64,000 bases of DNA. Origin: Cervus elaphus. Its lineage: Eukaryota; Chordata; Mammalia; Artiodactyla; Cervidae. The notes beneath the pieces are model-generated. The model did no database searches. It saw only the letters and a program-made list of their open reading frames with translations, and had not been told where the DNA came from. The DNA lies in the NCBI RefSeq assembly GCF_910594005.1, contig NC_057824.1:26005314-26069313 (forward strand), written 5' to 3'. Positions 45,847 through 56,789 of the stretch are shown piece after piece (position 1 is the stretch's first letter; the number at the start of each line of letters is the position of its first letter). A program made the position numbers and the translations under genes.

Positions 45847-46504
45847 TATCCTAATAGAACGGGTGACAGCGAATGGCAGGGGACCTAACTCAGAATGGGA
45901 GAACCAGCCCAGGCCTGAAGAATGAGGAAGCAGTGAAGAGGGAGACAGAGATGAACCACGACCAGGCCTGACAGAGCTGGGTTTTGTTTCAAAGATCTGA
46001 CTCTGGGTGCTGTTCAGGAAACAGACTGGAAGCAGAGAGGTGGACGGACCTCAGGTGTACCCCGGACATGGAGAAGGGTGAGAAGCAGAGGTCAGAGTGA
46101 CTCCCGGGCTGCCAGTGGGACAGAGGAGCTGGGGGAGCCTGAGAAGGAGCAGACTGGGGGCCAGGGTGGGGGACATAAGTGACGTGCTCCGTCCTGCTCC
46201 ACTGGGTTCCGGTGGCGAGGTCAGAGGGCCGGGAGCCAGAAGAGCCATGTGCTCCTCTGGACCCTCCCACTTATGAGGCCCGGACCTGGGATCACCGAGT
46301 GCCACAGTGACCCATGCAGGTCCACACACAACGCACTCGCCACCCAGGCTGCTCCTTAACTCAGATCCGGCCATCACTCGGCTTCCATCTTACAGATGAG
46401 GACCTGCAGCAATAGCTCCACGAGGAGTGTTCTTTTTCTTTAAACAAGGAGACATAGGGGAGTCTGGACATTCTTTTGCTCATTTCCTGGGGGTCTGACG
46501 CCAC
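45847..46504. other. Unique, GC-rich intron 1 sequence
   Basis: G-rich on the + strand between 46120 and 46270. The minus-strand frames here are low-complexity Pro/Ser. No exon recognised. Confidence 0.45.
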
Positions 46505-47090
46505 TCCAAAATCACTGCAGAAGGTGACTGCAGCCATGAAATTAAAAGACACTTACTCCTTGGAAGGAAAGTTATGACCAAACCGGACAGCTTATTAAAA
46601 AGCAGAGACATTACTTTGCCAACAAAGGTCCGTCTACTCAAGACTATGGTATTTCCAGTGGTCATGTATGGATGTGAGAGTTGGACCACAAAGAAAGCTG
46701 AGCATTGAAGAATTAATGCTTTTGAACTGTGGTGTTGGAGAAGACTCTTGAGAGTCCCTTGGACTTCTAGGAGATCCAACCAGTCCATCCTAAATGAAAT
46801 CAGTCCTGACTGGAATGTTCATTGGAAGGACTGATGTTGAAGCTGAAACTCCAATCCTTTGGTCACCTGATGCGAAGAACTGACTCATTTGAAAAGACCC
46901 TGATGCTGGGAAAGATTGAGGGCAGGAGGAGAAGGGGACCACAGAGGATGAGATGGCTGGATGGCATCACCGACTCAATGGACAAGAGTCTGAGTAAACT
47001 CTGGGAGTTGGTGATGGACAGGGAGGCCTGGTGTGCTGCAGTCCATGTGGTTGCAGAGTCGGACACGACTGAGCGACTCAACTGAACCGA
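46505..47090 (+). mobile_element. BovB (RTE LINE) 3' fragment, 590 bp
   Basis: Starts in the 'ccaaaatcactgcag' block. It keeps an 87-codon open frame (46822-47085) with 'SFEKTLMLGKIEGRRRRG' and 'QRMRWLDGITDSMDKSLSK'. Ends 'actgagcgactcaactgaac'. Confidence 0.95.
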
Positions 47091-47984
47091 CGCCACAACA
47101 GACGTGGTCCTGAGAGTGGCCGGCAGCCAGCCTGGGGCTTCTGCAGTCTCCACTTGCCCTGGCCCCACATTATTGCCCCTTGCTCGTTGGAGGGTTTGAC
47201 AAAGTTAAAAATCACATACTGCACAAATATAAAAAGTCATCGCTGAGTCCTCTCCTTGAAGAAGACACTTCCTTCACAGACGTCCCCTAGACCAATGTGA
47301 AGGTGTCACCAATACTCTCCACCCTGCAAAGGCTCTCCTCGTGGCCCAGGGCAAGCTGGCGGCCTCTCCACGCTCTGCAGACTTCTGCCCTGACCCTCAT
47401 GGAGTTGCCCTCAAATCTGTTCATGCCTGCACTCATTTTTAAATCGCCTAATTTAATTAAATGTGTCAACTGGAGAAATATGAATGTAAAAAAGGTTTGC
47501 TTCTGATAAAGCAAAGATGGCTGCTTTGGGAAGACTCAATAAAAGCAAGCTGGTAAAAAATAAAATACAATTGAATTAGGTACTAGGGAGGCAAGTGTAA
47601 AAGATCTGATTAAAAAGTATAAACCTAAAAGAATCCTTCACTCAGAATACTTGCTAAGTGATTTTTAACGACTACTCCACTGGGGAAAAAACCCAAACTG
47701 GAAAAGATTCCTTATGAGTGCTGTTTACACAAGAAATGCTCCCTTGCAGGCCCATCCATAAACCCAAACTATTAACGTAAGATATGACCCTGGCCTGACC
47801 TCAAAAGACCAGTAAATGAATGTACATTTATAATTAGAGTTTACATTAAAATGAAATGCCAAAAATGTGTAATTCTTTAATGATTCCCCTTTTTAGTTAA
47901 TTCTTTCTGTTCACTGACAAACTACCAGGCTTCTACTGTAGTTAAAAAAAAAAAAAAGCAAATTTCTAATTAGACCCTCACTTC
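47091..47984. other. Unique intron 1 sequence
   Basis: AT-rich after 47450, with an A-run at 47945-47957. Nothing recognised. Confidence 0.5.
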
Positions 47985-48109
47985 ATACCATACATAAAAA
48001 TTTACTCAATATGGAACCAGACCTAAATGTAACAGCATAAATTATAATACTCTTAAAAGAAAACACAGGAGCAAAAATCTTCACAGCTCGGGTTCAGGTA
48101 AAGATTTCC

Positions 48110-48282
48110 TGGGCTTCCCTGGCGGCTGACACAGTAAAGAGTCTGTCTGCAATGCAGGAGACCTGGGGTTCGATCCCTGGGTCAGGAAGATCCCCCAGAG
48201 ACGGGAACATCTACCCACCCCAGTATTCTTGACTGGAGAATTCCATGAACAGAGGAACCTGGGGGGCTACAGTTCTTAGATA
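48110..48282 (+). mobile_element. Bov-A2 SINE, 3' end cut
   Basis: Head 'tgggcttccctggcggctg', runs to 'ggggggctacagttct' and then stops; the last ~40 bases are missing where L1 sequence resumes. Confidence 0.9.
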
Positions 48283-48827
48283 TGGCATGAAAAGAACAAG
48301 TAATCAAAGAAAAAGTTGGTAACTGGGACTTCATCAGAATTAAAAACTTGGGTGCTACAAATGACGTCATCAAGAAAGTGAAAAAACAAGCCACAGAATG
48401 GGAGAAAAGATGTGCAAATCATGTATTTGACAAGCAACTTGCATGCAGAACATAGGGTCTATGACCATACCACCCTGAACACGCCGATCTCATCAGAACA
48501 TAAGAACTCTTACAATTCAATAATAAAAACAGAAATAACTCTACTAGAAAACTGGGCAAAAGATCTGAATAGATAGTTCTTTAAAGATTACAAACAGCCA
48601 ATAAGCACATGAAAAGATATCCAACATCATTAGGCATTAGGAAAATGCAAATAAAAAACCACAATGAGATTTCACTTCACACCCGTGTGCTGGGTTATAA
48701 GCAAAAGGACAGATAGTCTCAAGTAAGGATAAGGGTACGGAGAAATCTGCTGCTAGGAATGGAAATGGTGTGGCTGCTTTGGAAAACAGCTTGGTGGTTC
48801 CTTAAAATGCTAAACACAGCTACTTAC

Positions 48828-49041
48828 GTATGTGTGTGCTCAGCCACTTCAGTCGTATCCGACTCTGCGACCCCGTGAACTGTAGCCTGCTAGGCTCCTC
48901 TGTCCATGGGATTCTCTAGGCGAGAATACTGGAGTGGGTTCCCATCCCCTCCTCCAGGGGATCTTCCTGACCCAGGGATCTAACCCATGTCTCTTCCACT
49001 GGCAGGCAGATTCTTTACCACTTAGCCACAAGGGAAGCCCC
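48828..49041 (-). mobile_element. Bov-A2 SINE
   Basis: Minus-strand head 'ggggcttcccttgtggcta', end 'acgactgaagtggctgagc'. Opposite in direction to the Bov-A2 550 bases to its left. Confidence 0.93.
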
Positions 49042-49560
49042 GAAATGAATATGTCCATACAAAAAGAACTCTATGTGGATGTTCTTAACAGCTTTCTTCA
49101 TGATAGTCAGTGTCCAAATGGGAGAATGTCTGTCAGTGTCCAAAAAATTACCCAAATGTTCACCAATGGGTGAGTGGACAAACAAAATGTGGTAATCCAT
49201 ACACTGGAATATTGTTCAGTAGAAAGGAACAAAGTGCTGATACAAAGTGCAACATGGGTGAATCCTAAAAAGATTATGTTGAGGGAAAGAAGCGAGTCAC
49301 AAAAGACCACAGATTATATGATTCCATTTATATGAAATGTCCAGAAAAGGCAAAGTTACAGAGGTAAATTAGTAGCTGACTGTGCTGGGAATGGAAACAT
49401 AAAGAGACCGAAAATGGACACAAAGCATCCTTTCTGGGGAGACGAAGAAGTTCTAAAATTGTGATGCTGTACCACTCCACAAAATTTATTAAAAACCAGT
49501 AAAACTGAAGGTGAGTGAATATTATGGTACCTCAACAGAGTCATTTAAAAACAGAAAAGC

Positions 49561-50469
49561 CAAGAAAAAAGGCATTCAGAAACAAAAGTTCACTTGTCTT
49601 TTGGAAACGTTCTAACGGGAACTTTTTATGCACTGATTTTTACACATAATGAGAGTGAGGAAGGAATATTTCGAAACTCCTATTTTAGTCACAGGGACCC
49701 TTCTTAAATAGGGAACTTGTCTGGCCTACGTGGATGGCATAATTAAAGGTATTCATTTCATTTTCTTCATTAATAGGTTAGAACTTTTTACATTATGTTT
49801 TCAATCCTGTTCAGACTTGAACCAACATTCTAGGTTGCTTGTTCCTAGAGAATTCCTTAGATGAGACCTGAGGAAGTAAGTTTATTCTTTAGAAATTTCA
49901 TTTATTGTCTGAAAGTGAAAGGGTCTCCAGGAGGGACCAAGAAATATTCAGAATCAGTGGACAGAGTTGGCGCCTCTGAAACAGCTGTGGAGGCTTAAAA
50001 TGTCCAGGGAAATCATCTTTCTAGGTCAACCACTGATGACTCCTGTACTCCGATGGGGAAAATACCAGTGATAAAATGAACTGGGAAAACTGACTGGGAC
50101 CTCAAAACAATTAAATATAGATAATTCTGAAGGCATGTTTTAATCTTGGTATTTCTCCCTTTGAGAATTTCTTCAAAATAGATGTTGTAAACTTTTTGGA
50201 AAAACCATTATTTACTAGGAGAAAGTAGTCTTAATTAGAATACGTGTCAAGGAAATATAATTATCAATTTGCCTAATTAAATGAATATTTGAACATGCCT
50301 GAGGATTGTGAGCCTTCTCAGGTGAGACACGTACAACTTACTTTCTATAAACATCTGTTGACAGAGCCAAGCAGATTGTGTTAGCAGGAAATGGGTGACT
50401 GAGCCAAGCTTAACAGACAACAGAACTGCATGGGAATATTGTTCTTCAAAAATCACCAGGAGGAAGTCT
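49561..50469. other. Unique intron 1 sequence
   Basis: AT-rich, about 900 bases without a recognised repeat or exon. Confidence 0.5.
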
Positions 50470-50627
50470 TAAAGTGCTTGCCATTGACTGTCTGTGTCCT
50501 CCCCAAATCCCTACAATCCCTGAAATCTAACCCCAAGTGTGATGATATTTGGAGATGGGGAGTCTGGGAGGTGATTAAGCCATGAGGGCTCAGTACCGGG
50601 ATTACTGCCCTTATTAAAGGGAACCGA

Positions 50628-50887
50628 GGGCCCCCCTGGTGGTCCAGTGGTTGAGAATCCACCTGCCAATGCAGGGGACATGGGTTCGATCCCTGGTCCA
50701 GGAAGATTCCACGTGCCACAGGGGCAGGTGAAGCCTGAGTGCCGGGAGCCCACAGTTCTCAAGCAGAAGCCCGTGGACAGCAAGTCGAGAGTAGCCCCTG
50801 CTTGATGCAACTAGAGAAAGGCCTCACAGCAACGAAGACCCGGCACAGCCAACAAGAAGGAAAGAAAGAAAATTTATAAGAAAAAAG
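50628..50887 (+). mobile_element. CHR SINE, long form, inside an MLT1 LTR
   Basis: Head 'gggcccccctggtggtcc', intact B-box 'gggttcgatccctggtcc', shortened body, tail with 'aagaaggaaagaaagaaa'. Confidence 0.9.
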
Positions 50888-50956
50888 AGAGACCCGAGAG
50901 AGCTCACTCCCCACTTGCTCTACGCGGGGACCCAGCAGGAAGATAGCCATCTATTG

Positions 50957-51252
50957 TAACGATGGTTACACATCATTATACAGTACACATACATTATATA
51001 AAATGCACAACTGCAGGAGTGACCTGTAATGCAAACTGTGGACTCCGGGCTGATCACATTGTGTCACTGTATGTTCCTCAAGTGTAATGAACATACCACT
51101 CTGGTGGGGGGAATGTTGATAATGGGAGAGGCTATGCATGTGGTGGGGCGGTGGGCGGGGGGTGGCTATATGGGAAATTTCTGTACTTTCCTTCAACTTT
51201 GCTAGGAACATGTAACTGATCTAAAAAATTAAGTCTTTCAAAAAAAAAAAAC
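50957..51252 (+). mobile_element. L1 3' end inside an MLT1 LTR
   Basis: Contains 'gatggttacacatcatta' and ends 'aaaaattaagtctttcaa' plus an A-run. Near-identical flanks 'aagatagccatctat' (50941-50955) and 'aagaaggcccatctat' (about 51256-51271) form a target-site duplication. Confidence 0.8.
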
Positions 51253-51855
51253 AAAGAAGAAGGCCCATCTATGAATCAGGAAGAAGGTTCTCACCAGACA
51301 CTGAATCTGCAGGTTTCCTGACCTTGGATGGTCCTTTGACCAGCCTCCAGGATGTGAGCAATGCATTTCTGTTGTTTTTAAGGCACCCAGCCTATGGTGT
51401 TCTGTCATAGCAGCCCCAGCTGGCTAAGAGAGCACGCGTTCATTTACTCAACAAGCTTCACTTGAGAAATGAACTGTTTAATTCTGGAGGGGCTTCCAGT
51501 AGGGAGCATGAGGGTTATCAGGGCTGTGATTTTAGGCACAGGTACTGGAGTTCACCAAAACCTCCTTGACAGGCAATGTGTATTTTGGCAAGAGACAGAA
51601 AAAGCCAGTTCCTTTCCTTTCTCTTCCAAGTCTGCCCTTGGGGCAACTCCACCAGCTCAGCCCCTGCCCACAGAGCCTGAACTGGCAATGAACCTTCCAA
51701 GGGCATGCCTCAAAGTCAGCAGCAATGCTGACAGGGGTCTGGGACCCAGGGAAGGCAGTGACAGTGGGAGGGGCAGCCTGGGGGTGGGCTGGGGGCTCCA
51801 CATGCAGTGAAGTGAACCCACAAGACTAGGGGTTGTAAGCCTGGCCCTCCAAAAC

Positions 51856-52062
51856 TGGGGGTTGCCCCGGTGGCTCAGAGGTAAAGAATGTGCCTGCACT
51901 GCAGAAGGCGTGGGTTCGATCCCTGAGTCAGGAAGATCCCTGGAGAAGGGCATGGCAACCCACTCCACTATTCTTGCCAAGAGAATCCCATGGACAGAGG
52001 AGCCTGGCGGGCTACAGTTCAGGGAGTCGCAGAGTCAGACGTGACTGAGCACACAGGCACGC
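51856..52062 (+). mobile_element. Bov-A2 SINE (left arm of the inverted duplication)
   Basis: Head 'gggggttgccccggtggctc', end 'gacgtgactgagcacac'. Complete; its last ~58 bases lie in the spacer between the arms. Confidence 0.93.
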
Positions 52063-52109
52063 TCCAAAGCCAGGCCTTCAGAAGCCCTGGGCTACATGGG
52101 ATCTCCATC

Positions 52110-52260
52110 CGTGGGCTCCTCTGTCCATGGATTCTCTTGGCAAGAATACTGGAGTGGGTTGCCATTTTCTTGTCCAGGGGATCTTCCCGACCCAGATATC
52201 GAACCTGCATCTCCTGCAATGTAGGCAGATTCTTTACCTCTGAGCCACCGGGGAAACCCC
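52110..52260 (-). mobile_element. Bov-A2 SINE, 3'-truncated (right arm)
   Basis: Minus-strand copy from 'ggggtttccccggtggctc' to 'acagaggagccca'. It ends where the duplication ends, so its missing 3' part reflects the duplication breakpoint. Confidence 0.92.
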
Positions 52261-52387
52261 TGGTTTTGGAGGGCCAGGCTTACAACCCCTAGTCTCGTGG
52301 GTTCACGTCACTGCATGTGGAGCACCCAGCCCACCCCCAGGCTGCCTCTCCCGCTGTCACTGCCTTCCCTGGGTCCCAGACCCCTGT

Positions 52388-52879
52388 ACATGCACATCCT
52401 AGGCAGGCCCACTGGGGCTGCTCAACCGGCAGGGGAGACCACGTGCGGGCCCCACTTCTACAAGTTCAAGGTCATTTTCCCTCCTCCTGTCTCATCAATT
52501 TATCTTCTAAATCTCTCTCCATCCCCACATCCCCACACTTTTTTTTCCAGGTGGATGCTTCTCTGGTCCTACGGCAGTCCTGCGGCAGCTCCAGTGAGCT
52601 GGGAAGCTTCATACCTCAGCAACCCTGTAATCTCCCCTGGAAGCCCCCCTACCACCTCCACACGCACCTCTGGCAACCGAAAACCTACAGGTTCAAAGTG
52701 AACAATGTGTGCCTTGGAAATGCTGCCTCAGGACAAGTTGCTGAGCTCCACCTTCCAATTAGACTGCACCCCAAGTTCCTCGAAGGCAGAAGTTCTGTTG
52801 CTACTGCTGCAGCCAGCCAGTTCTTTCCAAAATGGAAACGGGATCACCTCATACATGCAGCTTAAAAGCCCTTGGGGTC
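52388..52879. other. Unique intron 1 sequence
   Basis: C-rich, with a T-run (52541-52548). A 182-codon + strand frame (52317-52865) starts in the right arm of the duplication, is Ser/Pro/His-rich and has no domain I recognise. Confidence 0.45.
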
Positions 52880-53094
52880 ATGGGCTTCCCTGGTGGCGCT
52901 AGCAGTAAAGAACCCGCTTGCCAGTGCAGGAGATGTAAGAGACGCGGGTTCGAACCTTGGATGGGGAAGATCCCCTGGACAAGAAAATGGCAACCCACTC
53001 AACCCACTCCAGTACTCTTGCCTAGAAAATCCCATGGACCTAGGAGCCTGGGCAGCTATAGTCTACGGGTTGACTCGACTTAGCTGAATAACCA
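52880..53094 (+). mobile_element. Bov-A2 SINE
   Basis: Head 'tgggcttccctggtggcgc'. An 8-base local duplication gives 'aacccactcaacccactcc' at 52992-53010. End 'gactcgacttagctgaa'. Confidence 0.93.
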
Positions 53095-53455
53095 CAACCA
53101 CAAGATAAAAGACAAAACTCTTTGATGACCCCCTTTCCCATAAGCCAGACTCATGCCACGCCGCCCTGCTCCACACTCAGGAGCTGCTTTCTCCTTTCAA
53201 CCGTCCCTTTCCCGTCCCACCATGTCAGATTCGTACTCTGGGCCACAATGGCCTTCCTGCCCTTCAGGGCCCAGGTCCCTCCCACTCACCCTTCAACCAG
53301 GAGCCAACACATTCTTCCCCAGGGAAGCCTTCCTCAGGGTCTTGTTCAGATCCCCTCCCTTCCCTGACATCTGCCAAGGCTGCTCTTTATGCTGGTCCAC
53401 GTGACCCAGCAGGTTAGTATCGGGCTCTCCAAGTAGCTACGTGTCAGAGGTGGGC
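53095..53455. other. Unique, C-rich intron 1 sequence
   Basis: Pyrimidine-rich + strand (53140-53400). No repeat or exon recognised. Confidence 0.45.
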
Positions 53456-53572
53456 TGTGTTAGTCACTCAGTCGTGTCCGACTCTTTGTGACTCCATGGA
53501 CTGTAGCCTACCAGGCTTCTCTGTCCATGGGATTCTCCAGGCAAGAAGACTGGAGTGGGTTGCCATTCCCAA
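53456..53572 (-). mobile_element. Bov-A2 SINE, 3' half only
   Basis: Minus-strand piece from 'gggaatggcaacccactcc' to 'gacacgactgagtgacta'. Head absent. Confidence 0.9.
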
Positions 53573-53639
53573 TAAGTTTCACTCATCAATGCACTCTGGG
53601 ATCTAATACAATTGCTGGGACAAGGGAGGGGCTTAGTAC

Positions 53640-53800
53640 ATTTGTTGAGTGGGCAAATGGATGAGCCAACAGACAAACGGATGGACAGACAGATGAAATG
53701 ATGGACATATGACAGACAGACTGGCGAATGGATGGTCTGGGAGATAGGTGGACAGAGAGAAAGAGAGAGAGGTAGGGAGAGAGACAGAGAAGGAGGAAGA
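53640..53800. repeat. Degenerate GACA/GATG and GAGA low-complexity tract
   Basis: Loose repeats of 'gatg', 'gaca' and 'gaga' ('agacagatgaaatgatgg', 'agagaaagagagagagg'). Purine-rich on the + strand. Confidence 0.7.
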
Positions 53801-53929
53801 GATGGTCAAAGAGAACATTTGTTCCCAGGGCCAAGCCCTCTTCTGAGCCCTCAATCCCATCTTTTCCCATCTCCTCAGGTACTGCTCTCCAACCAGTGAA
53901 CCTGCCTTTTGCATTTTTCAACCCCAGAT

Positions 53930-54330
53930 ACATCTTAGACCAATCACGTGACCTTGGGCAAGTTGCCCAGCCTTTCTGAGATTGACTTTCTCCCCACTAT
54001 AGAAAGAAGATAATCATAATAGCTAGTTCAACAGGACTGTTTTGAAGATCACATGAGATAGTCCATAGGCTTCCCTTGTGGCTCAGCTGGTAAAGAATCT
54101 GCCTGCAATGTGGGAGACCTGGGTTTGATCCCTGGGTTGGGAAGATCCCCTGGAGAAGGGAACGGCTACCCACTCCAGTAGTCTGGCCTGGAGAATTCCA
54201 TGGACCAAACAGTCAGTCATGGGGTGGGGTCACAAAGAGCTGGACATGACCGAGCAACTTTCACTTTCTTTCACTTGAGACAGTCCACACACAGCACAGA
54301 ATACAGTGCCTGGCAAGACATAAACAGCTG
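53930..54330 (+). mobile_element. MIR SINE split by a Bov-A2
   Basis: The left half has 'gtgaccttgggcaagttgcc', 'ctttctgagattgac' and 'ggactgttttgaagatcac'. The right half has 'cacagaatacagtgcctgg' and 'gacataaacagctgatag'. The Bov-A2 is at 54066-54276. Confidence 0.8.
54066..54276 (+). mobile_element. Bov-A2 SINE with target-site duplication in a MIR
   Basis: Head 'aggcttcccttgtggctc', end 'catgaccgagcaactttcac'. Flanks 'gagatagtcca' (54055-54065) and 'gagacagtcca' (54277-54287) differ at one base. Confidence 0.95.
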
Positions 54331-54784
54331 ATAGATGTTACATGCTCCTATTGTTCTTACCATCTTCACTACTGTTGCAAACCCTTCAGTCTTCCAGCAG
54401 CCTTGCTCCTTCCTCAAACTGCTAGTGTCCTACGTCAACCTTGCAGCACCGAAGGGCTTCAAACAGAATCCTATGCTCGCTGACTGCACATCCTCACTCT
54501 CTGCCATTCCTCAAGCACCATGCCCCCTGGCTTCCCCCTACAACTCTACTGAAACTGTCCTCCCGAAGGTGACAGAACAATCACACCTGCTCAGCTACCA
54601 CTCACCTAGACGTCTGCAGCATCTGAGCCTGTGCACCACCCTGCCTGAGTCCCCCTCCCCAACTCTGGTACCAAGGCTGGTTCTTGGGTTTATCTTCCAA
54701 AATGTCTGCTTGCTTCCTGCTCTGAGACCTTCCGTGTGTCTTTTCCTGTTTCTTACCTCCTAAACGGAGGCATATCCTAAGCTT

Positions 54785-54815
<31 letters not shown>

Positions 54816-55224
54816 CACCATCCACTACTCCACATTTTTCCCCTGAGCAATGCCACTGACTCCTACAGCCATCCCACCTACTTGCCTCTCGGGGGATGGC
54901 AGCACCCACACCTCCATCCCCAGCTGTGCGCTGCATCCTCCAGGTTGCCCCAAATTTCCTAAAGGCACCTCGAAGCCACCACTTCCCAATCAATCCCATC
55001 ATCCCTGACCCTCCTCCTTGCTCCCCGATTTATGTTACGAGTCTCAACAACACCCAGGACCAACGCTTAAAATCCCAACTCCCACTGCAGTAGCCTATTT
55101 TTTGTGCCATAGCTTTGTGCTTAGATTATGGGTCCTTGCCTTCCCCTTGCTTTTTTCTACTCTCCACAAGATACCAGAGAATGCAGTAGGACTGCAATAA
55201 ATACTTCCTGAACTGAAAAGAGAC
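54331..55224. other. Unique, C-rich intron 1 sequence
   Basis: Pyrimidine-rich + strand with a CA repeat at 54785-54818. No exon or transposon recognised. Confidence 0.45.
54785..54818. repeat. (CA)n microsatellite
   Basis: Seventeen CA-type units with one CG interruption at about 54808-54810. Likely polymorphic. Confidence 0.93.
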
Positions 55225-55510
55225 AGAGCAGAGTCACAGGGAACTCTCATACCCTGCTAGTGGGAATATGAGTTGGTGCAAGTATTCTAGAAGGCAATGT
55301 GACACGATCTAGTAAAGCTGGAAAGATTTTATCCTGCAACCCACAACTTTGCTCTCCTGGGTGGATGCCTTGGAGAAATTTTCCCATGTGTCCACAAGAA
55401 GACTTGTACCAGAAGGCTCATAACAGCACTGTTACCAATGGCAAAAAACAGAAAGAACTGAATGTCCATCATATCCGGATCCTCGCAGGAAATAGCTGGC
55501 ATGTTCAAAT
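55225..55510 (+). mobile_element. Old LINE 3' remnant
   Basis: 'ccctgctagtgggaatatg', 'gaaggcaatgtgacac', 'catgtgtccacaagaagac', 'aacagcactgttaccaatgg' follow the arrangement of old L1 3' regions. Strongly diverged. Confidence 0.6.
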
Positions 55511-55739
55511 TATGACAATTAAAGGAGCGTTTAAAGGGGGATTATTTGGGATGAGTTGAGTGTAGAACATCAAAGGACGGTTTAGTAGTCCAACACAGAG
55601 AAGCAGAACTCTGTCTGAAAGGAGGAAGGAAGCGGTTACCCAAATCTGAAACGAGAGTTCCAGCAAAAAGGTCATGTTGAAAGAAGCAGCAAACTTCAGG
55701 GGAGGAGTACAGCCAGGGAAAGAGGAGCGTGAAAACCTT

Positions 55740-56430
55740 GGCTTAAAACTCAACATTCAAAAAACTAAGATCAGAGAATCAGGTCCCATCACTTCATGGC
55801 AAATAGATAGAGAAACAACGGAAACAGTGAGAGACTTTATTTTTGGAGGCTCCAAAATCACTGCAGAGGGTGACTGCAGCCATGAAATTAAAAGACACTT
55901 GTTCCTCGGAATAAAAGCTATGCCCAACTGAGACAGCATATTAAAAATCAGAGACATTATTTTACTGACAGAGGTCTATCTAGCCAAAGCTGTGGTTTTT
56001 CCAGTAGGCATGTATGGATGTGAGAGTTGGACCATAAAGAAAGCTGAGCGCTGAAGAAATTGATGCTTTTGAACTGTGGTGTTGCAGAAGACTCCTGAGA
56101 GTCCCTTGGACTGCAAGGAGATCCAACCAGTCCATCCTAAAGGAAATCAGTCCTGAATATTCATTGGAAGGACTGATGCTGAAGCTGAAGCTCCAATCCT
56201 TTGGCCACCTGATGCGAAGGGCTGACTCATTGGAAAAGACAATGATGGTGGGAAAGATTGAAGGCAGGAGGAGAAGGGGACGACAGAGGATGAGATGGTT
56301 GAACAGCATCACTGACTTGATGGACATGAGTTTGAGCAAGCTCCGGGAGTTGGTGATGGACAGGGAGGCCTGGTGTGCCGAGTCCATGGGGTCGCAAAGA
56401 GTCAGACACGACTGAGTGACTGAACTGTAG
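55740..56430 (+). mobile_element. BovB (RTE LINE) 3' fragment, 690 bp
   Basis: Starts 'gcttaaaactcaacattc'. Open in pieces: 'RETTETVRDFIFGGSKITAE' early, then an 83-codon frame at 56164-56415 with 'RRADSLEKTMMVGKIEGRRR' and 'QRMRWLNSITDLMDMSLSK'. Ends 'gactgagtgactgaactg'. Confidence 0.95.
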
Positions 56431-56639
56431 AGCCAGCCAGAGGCAGCTCCACAGAGAAAAAGTCAGGGGAATAAACACTTTAGCTTTCCCATCCCTCTGG
56501 TCTCCAAACGGGACGCCCCATTGGCTCAACCCAACAGAAGGCCCAAGGGCAAGGAGCCCATGGATGAAGTCCATGGAGATCAACCTTCCAGATTTCGGTG
56601 GGGAAGGGAGAGTGTAGATTTGGAAAGCAAAGGGAAGAT

Positions 56640-56785
56640 CCTCAGAATATCTAGCAACAGAATGTATCAAGTATTGATATATGCTTATATAATGGAATAC
56701 TGCCCAGTAAGAAAATGAGCAATGAACTGTGGAAAATTCTTAAAGAGCTACTTATACCAACATGGATAAACCTCAAAAATCTCAC
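56640..56785 (+). mobile_element. L1 3' fragment
   Basis: 'atataatggaatactgccc', 'gcaatgaactgtggaaaatt', 'catggataaacctcaaaaat' are standard old-L1 tail phrases. Confidence 0.65.
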
Positions 56786-56789
56786 ACTG

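Larger units (their letters stand above)
47985..49560 (+). mobile_element. L1 ORF2 end and 3'UTR, carrying two Bov-A2 insertions
   Basis: Three pieces in order and in one direction. 47985-48109 has 'tatggaaccagacctaaatg'. 48283-48827 has 'gggacttcatcagaattaaa', 'aactgggcaaaagatctga' and 'caaataaaaaaccacaatg'. 49042-49560 has 'tggtaatccatacactgg', 'atatgattccatttatatg' and 'gaagttctaaaattgtg'. All frames are broken. This is the longest L1 remnant in the window. Confidence 0.85.
50470..51435 (+). mobile_element. MLT1-type LTR split twice
   Basis: Three LTR pieces in order. 50480-50627 has 'gaaatctaaccccaagtgtg' and 'gggaggtgattaagccatgag'. 50888-50956 has 'gagacccgagagagctcac' and 'gaagatagccatctat'. 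51262-51435 has 'tcaccagacactgaatctgc', 'gcatttctgttgtttttaag' and 'tgttctgtcatagcagcc'. A CHR SINE and an L1 tail interrupt it. No internal viral genes adjoin. Confidence 0.8.
51731..52387. repeat. Inverted duplication: two 274-bp arms, 109-bp spacer
   Basis: Left arm 51731-52004; right arm 52114-52387 is its reverse complement with roughly one mismatch per 12-15 bases by eye. Each arm has about 125 bases of non-repeat sequence plus the first ~150 bases of one Bov-A2 copy. Both SINE copies share the unusual 'ttgccaagagaatcc' where the family has 'ttgcctggagaatcc'. The SINE was therefore already present when the segment was copied. Single strands can fold into a long hairpin. Confidence 0.93.

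Noticed and set aside
52317..52865. 182-codon + strand frame next to the inverted duplication
   Set aside because: It starts within the duplicated arm, ignores repeat boundaries and has no domain. The pyrimidine-rich base composition explains the lack of stops.
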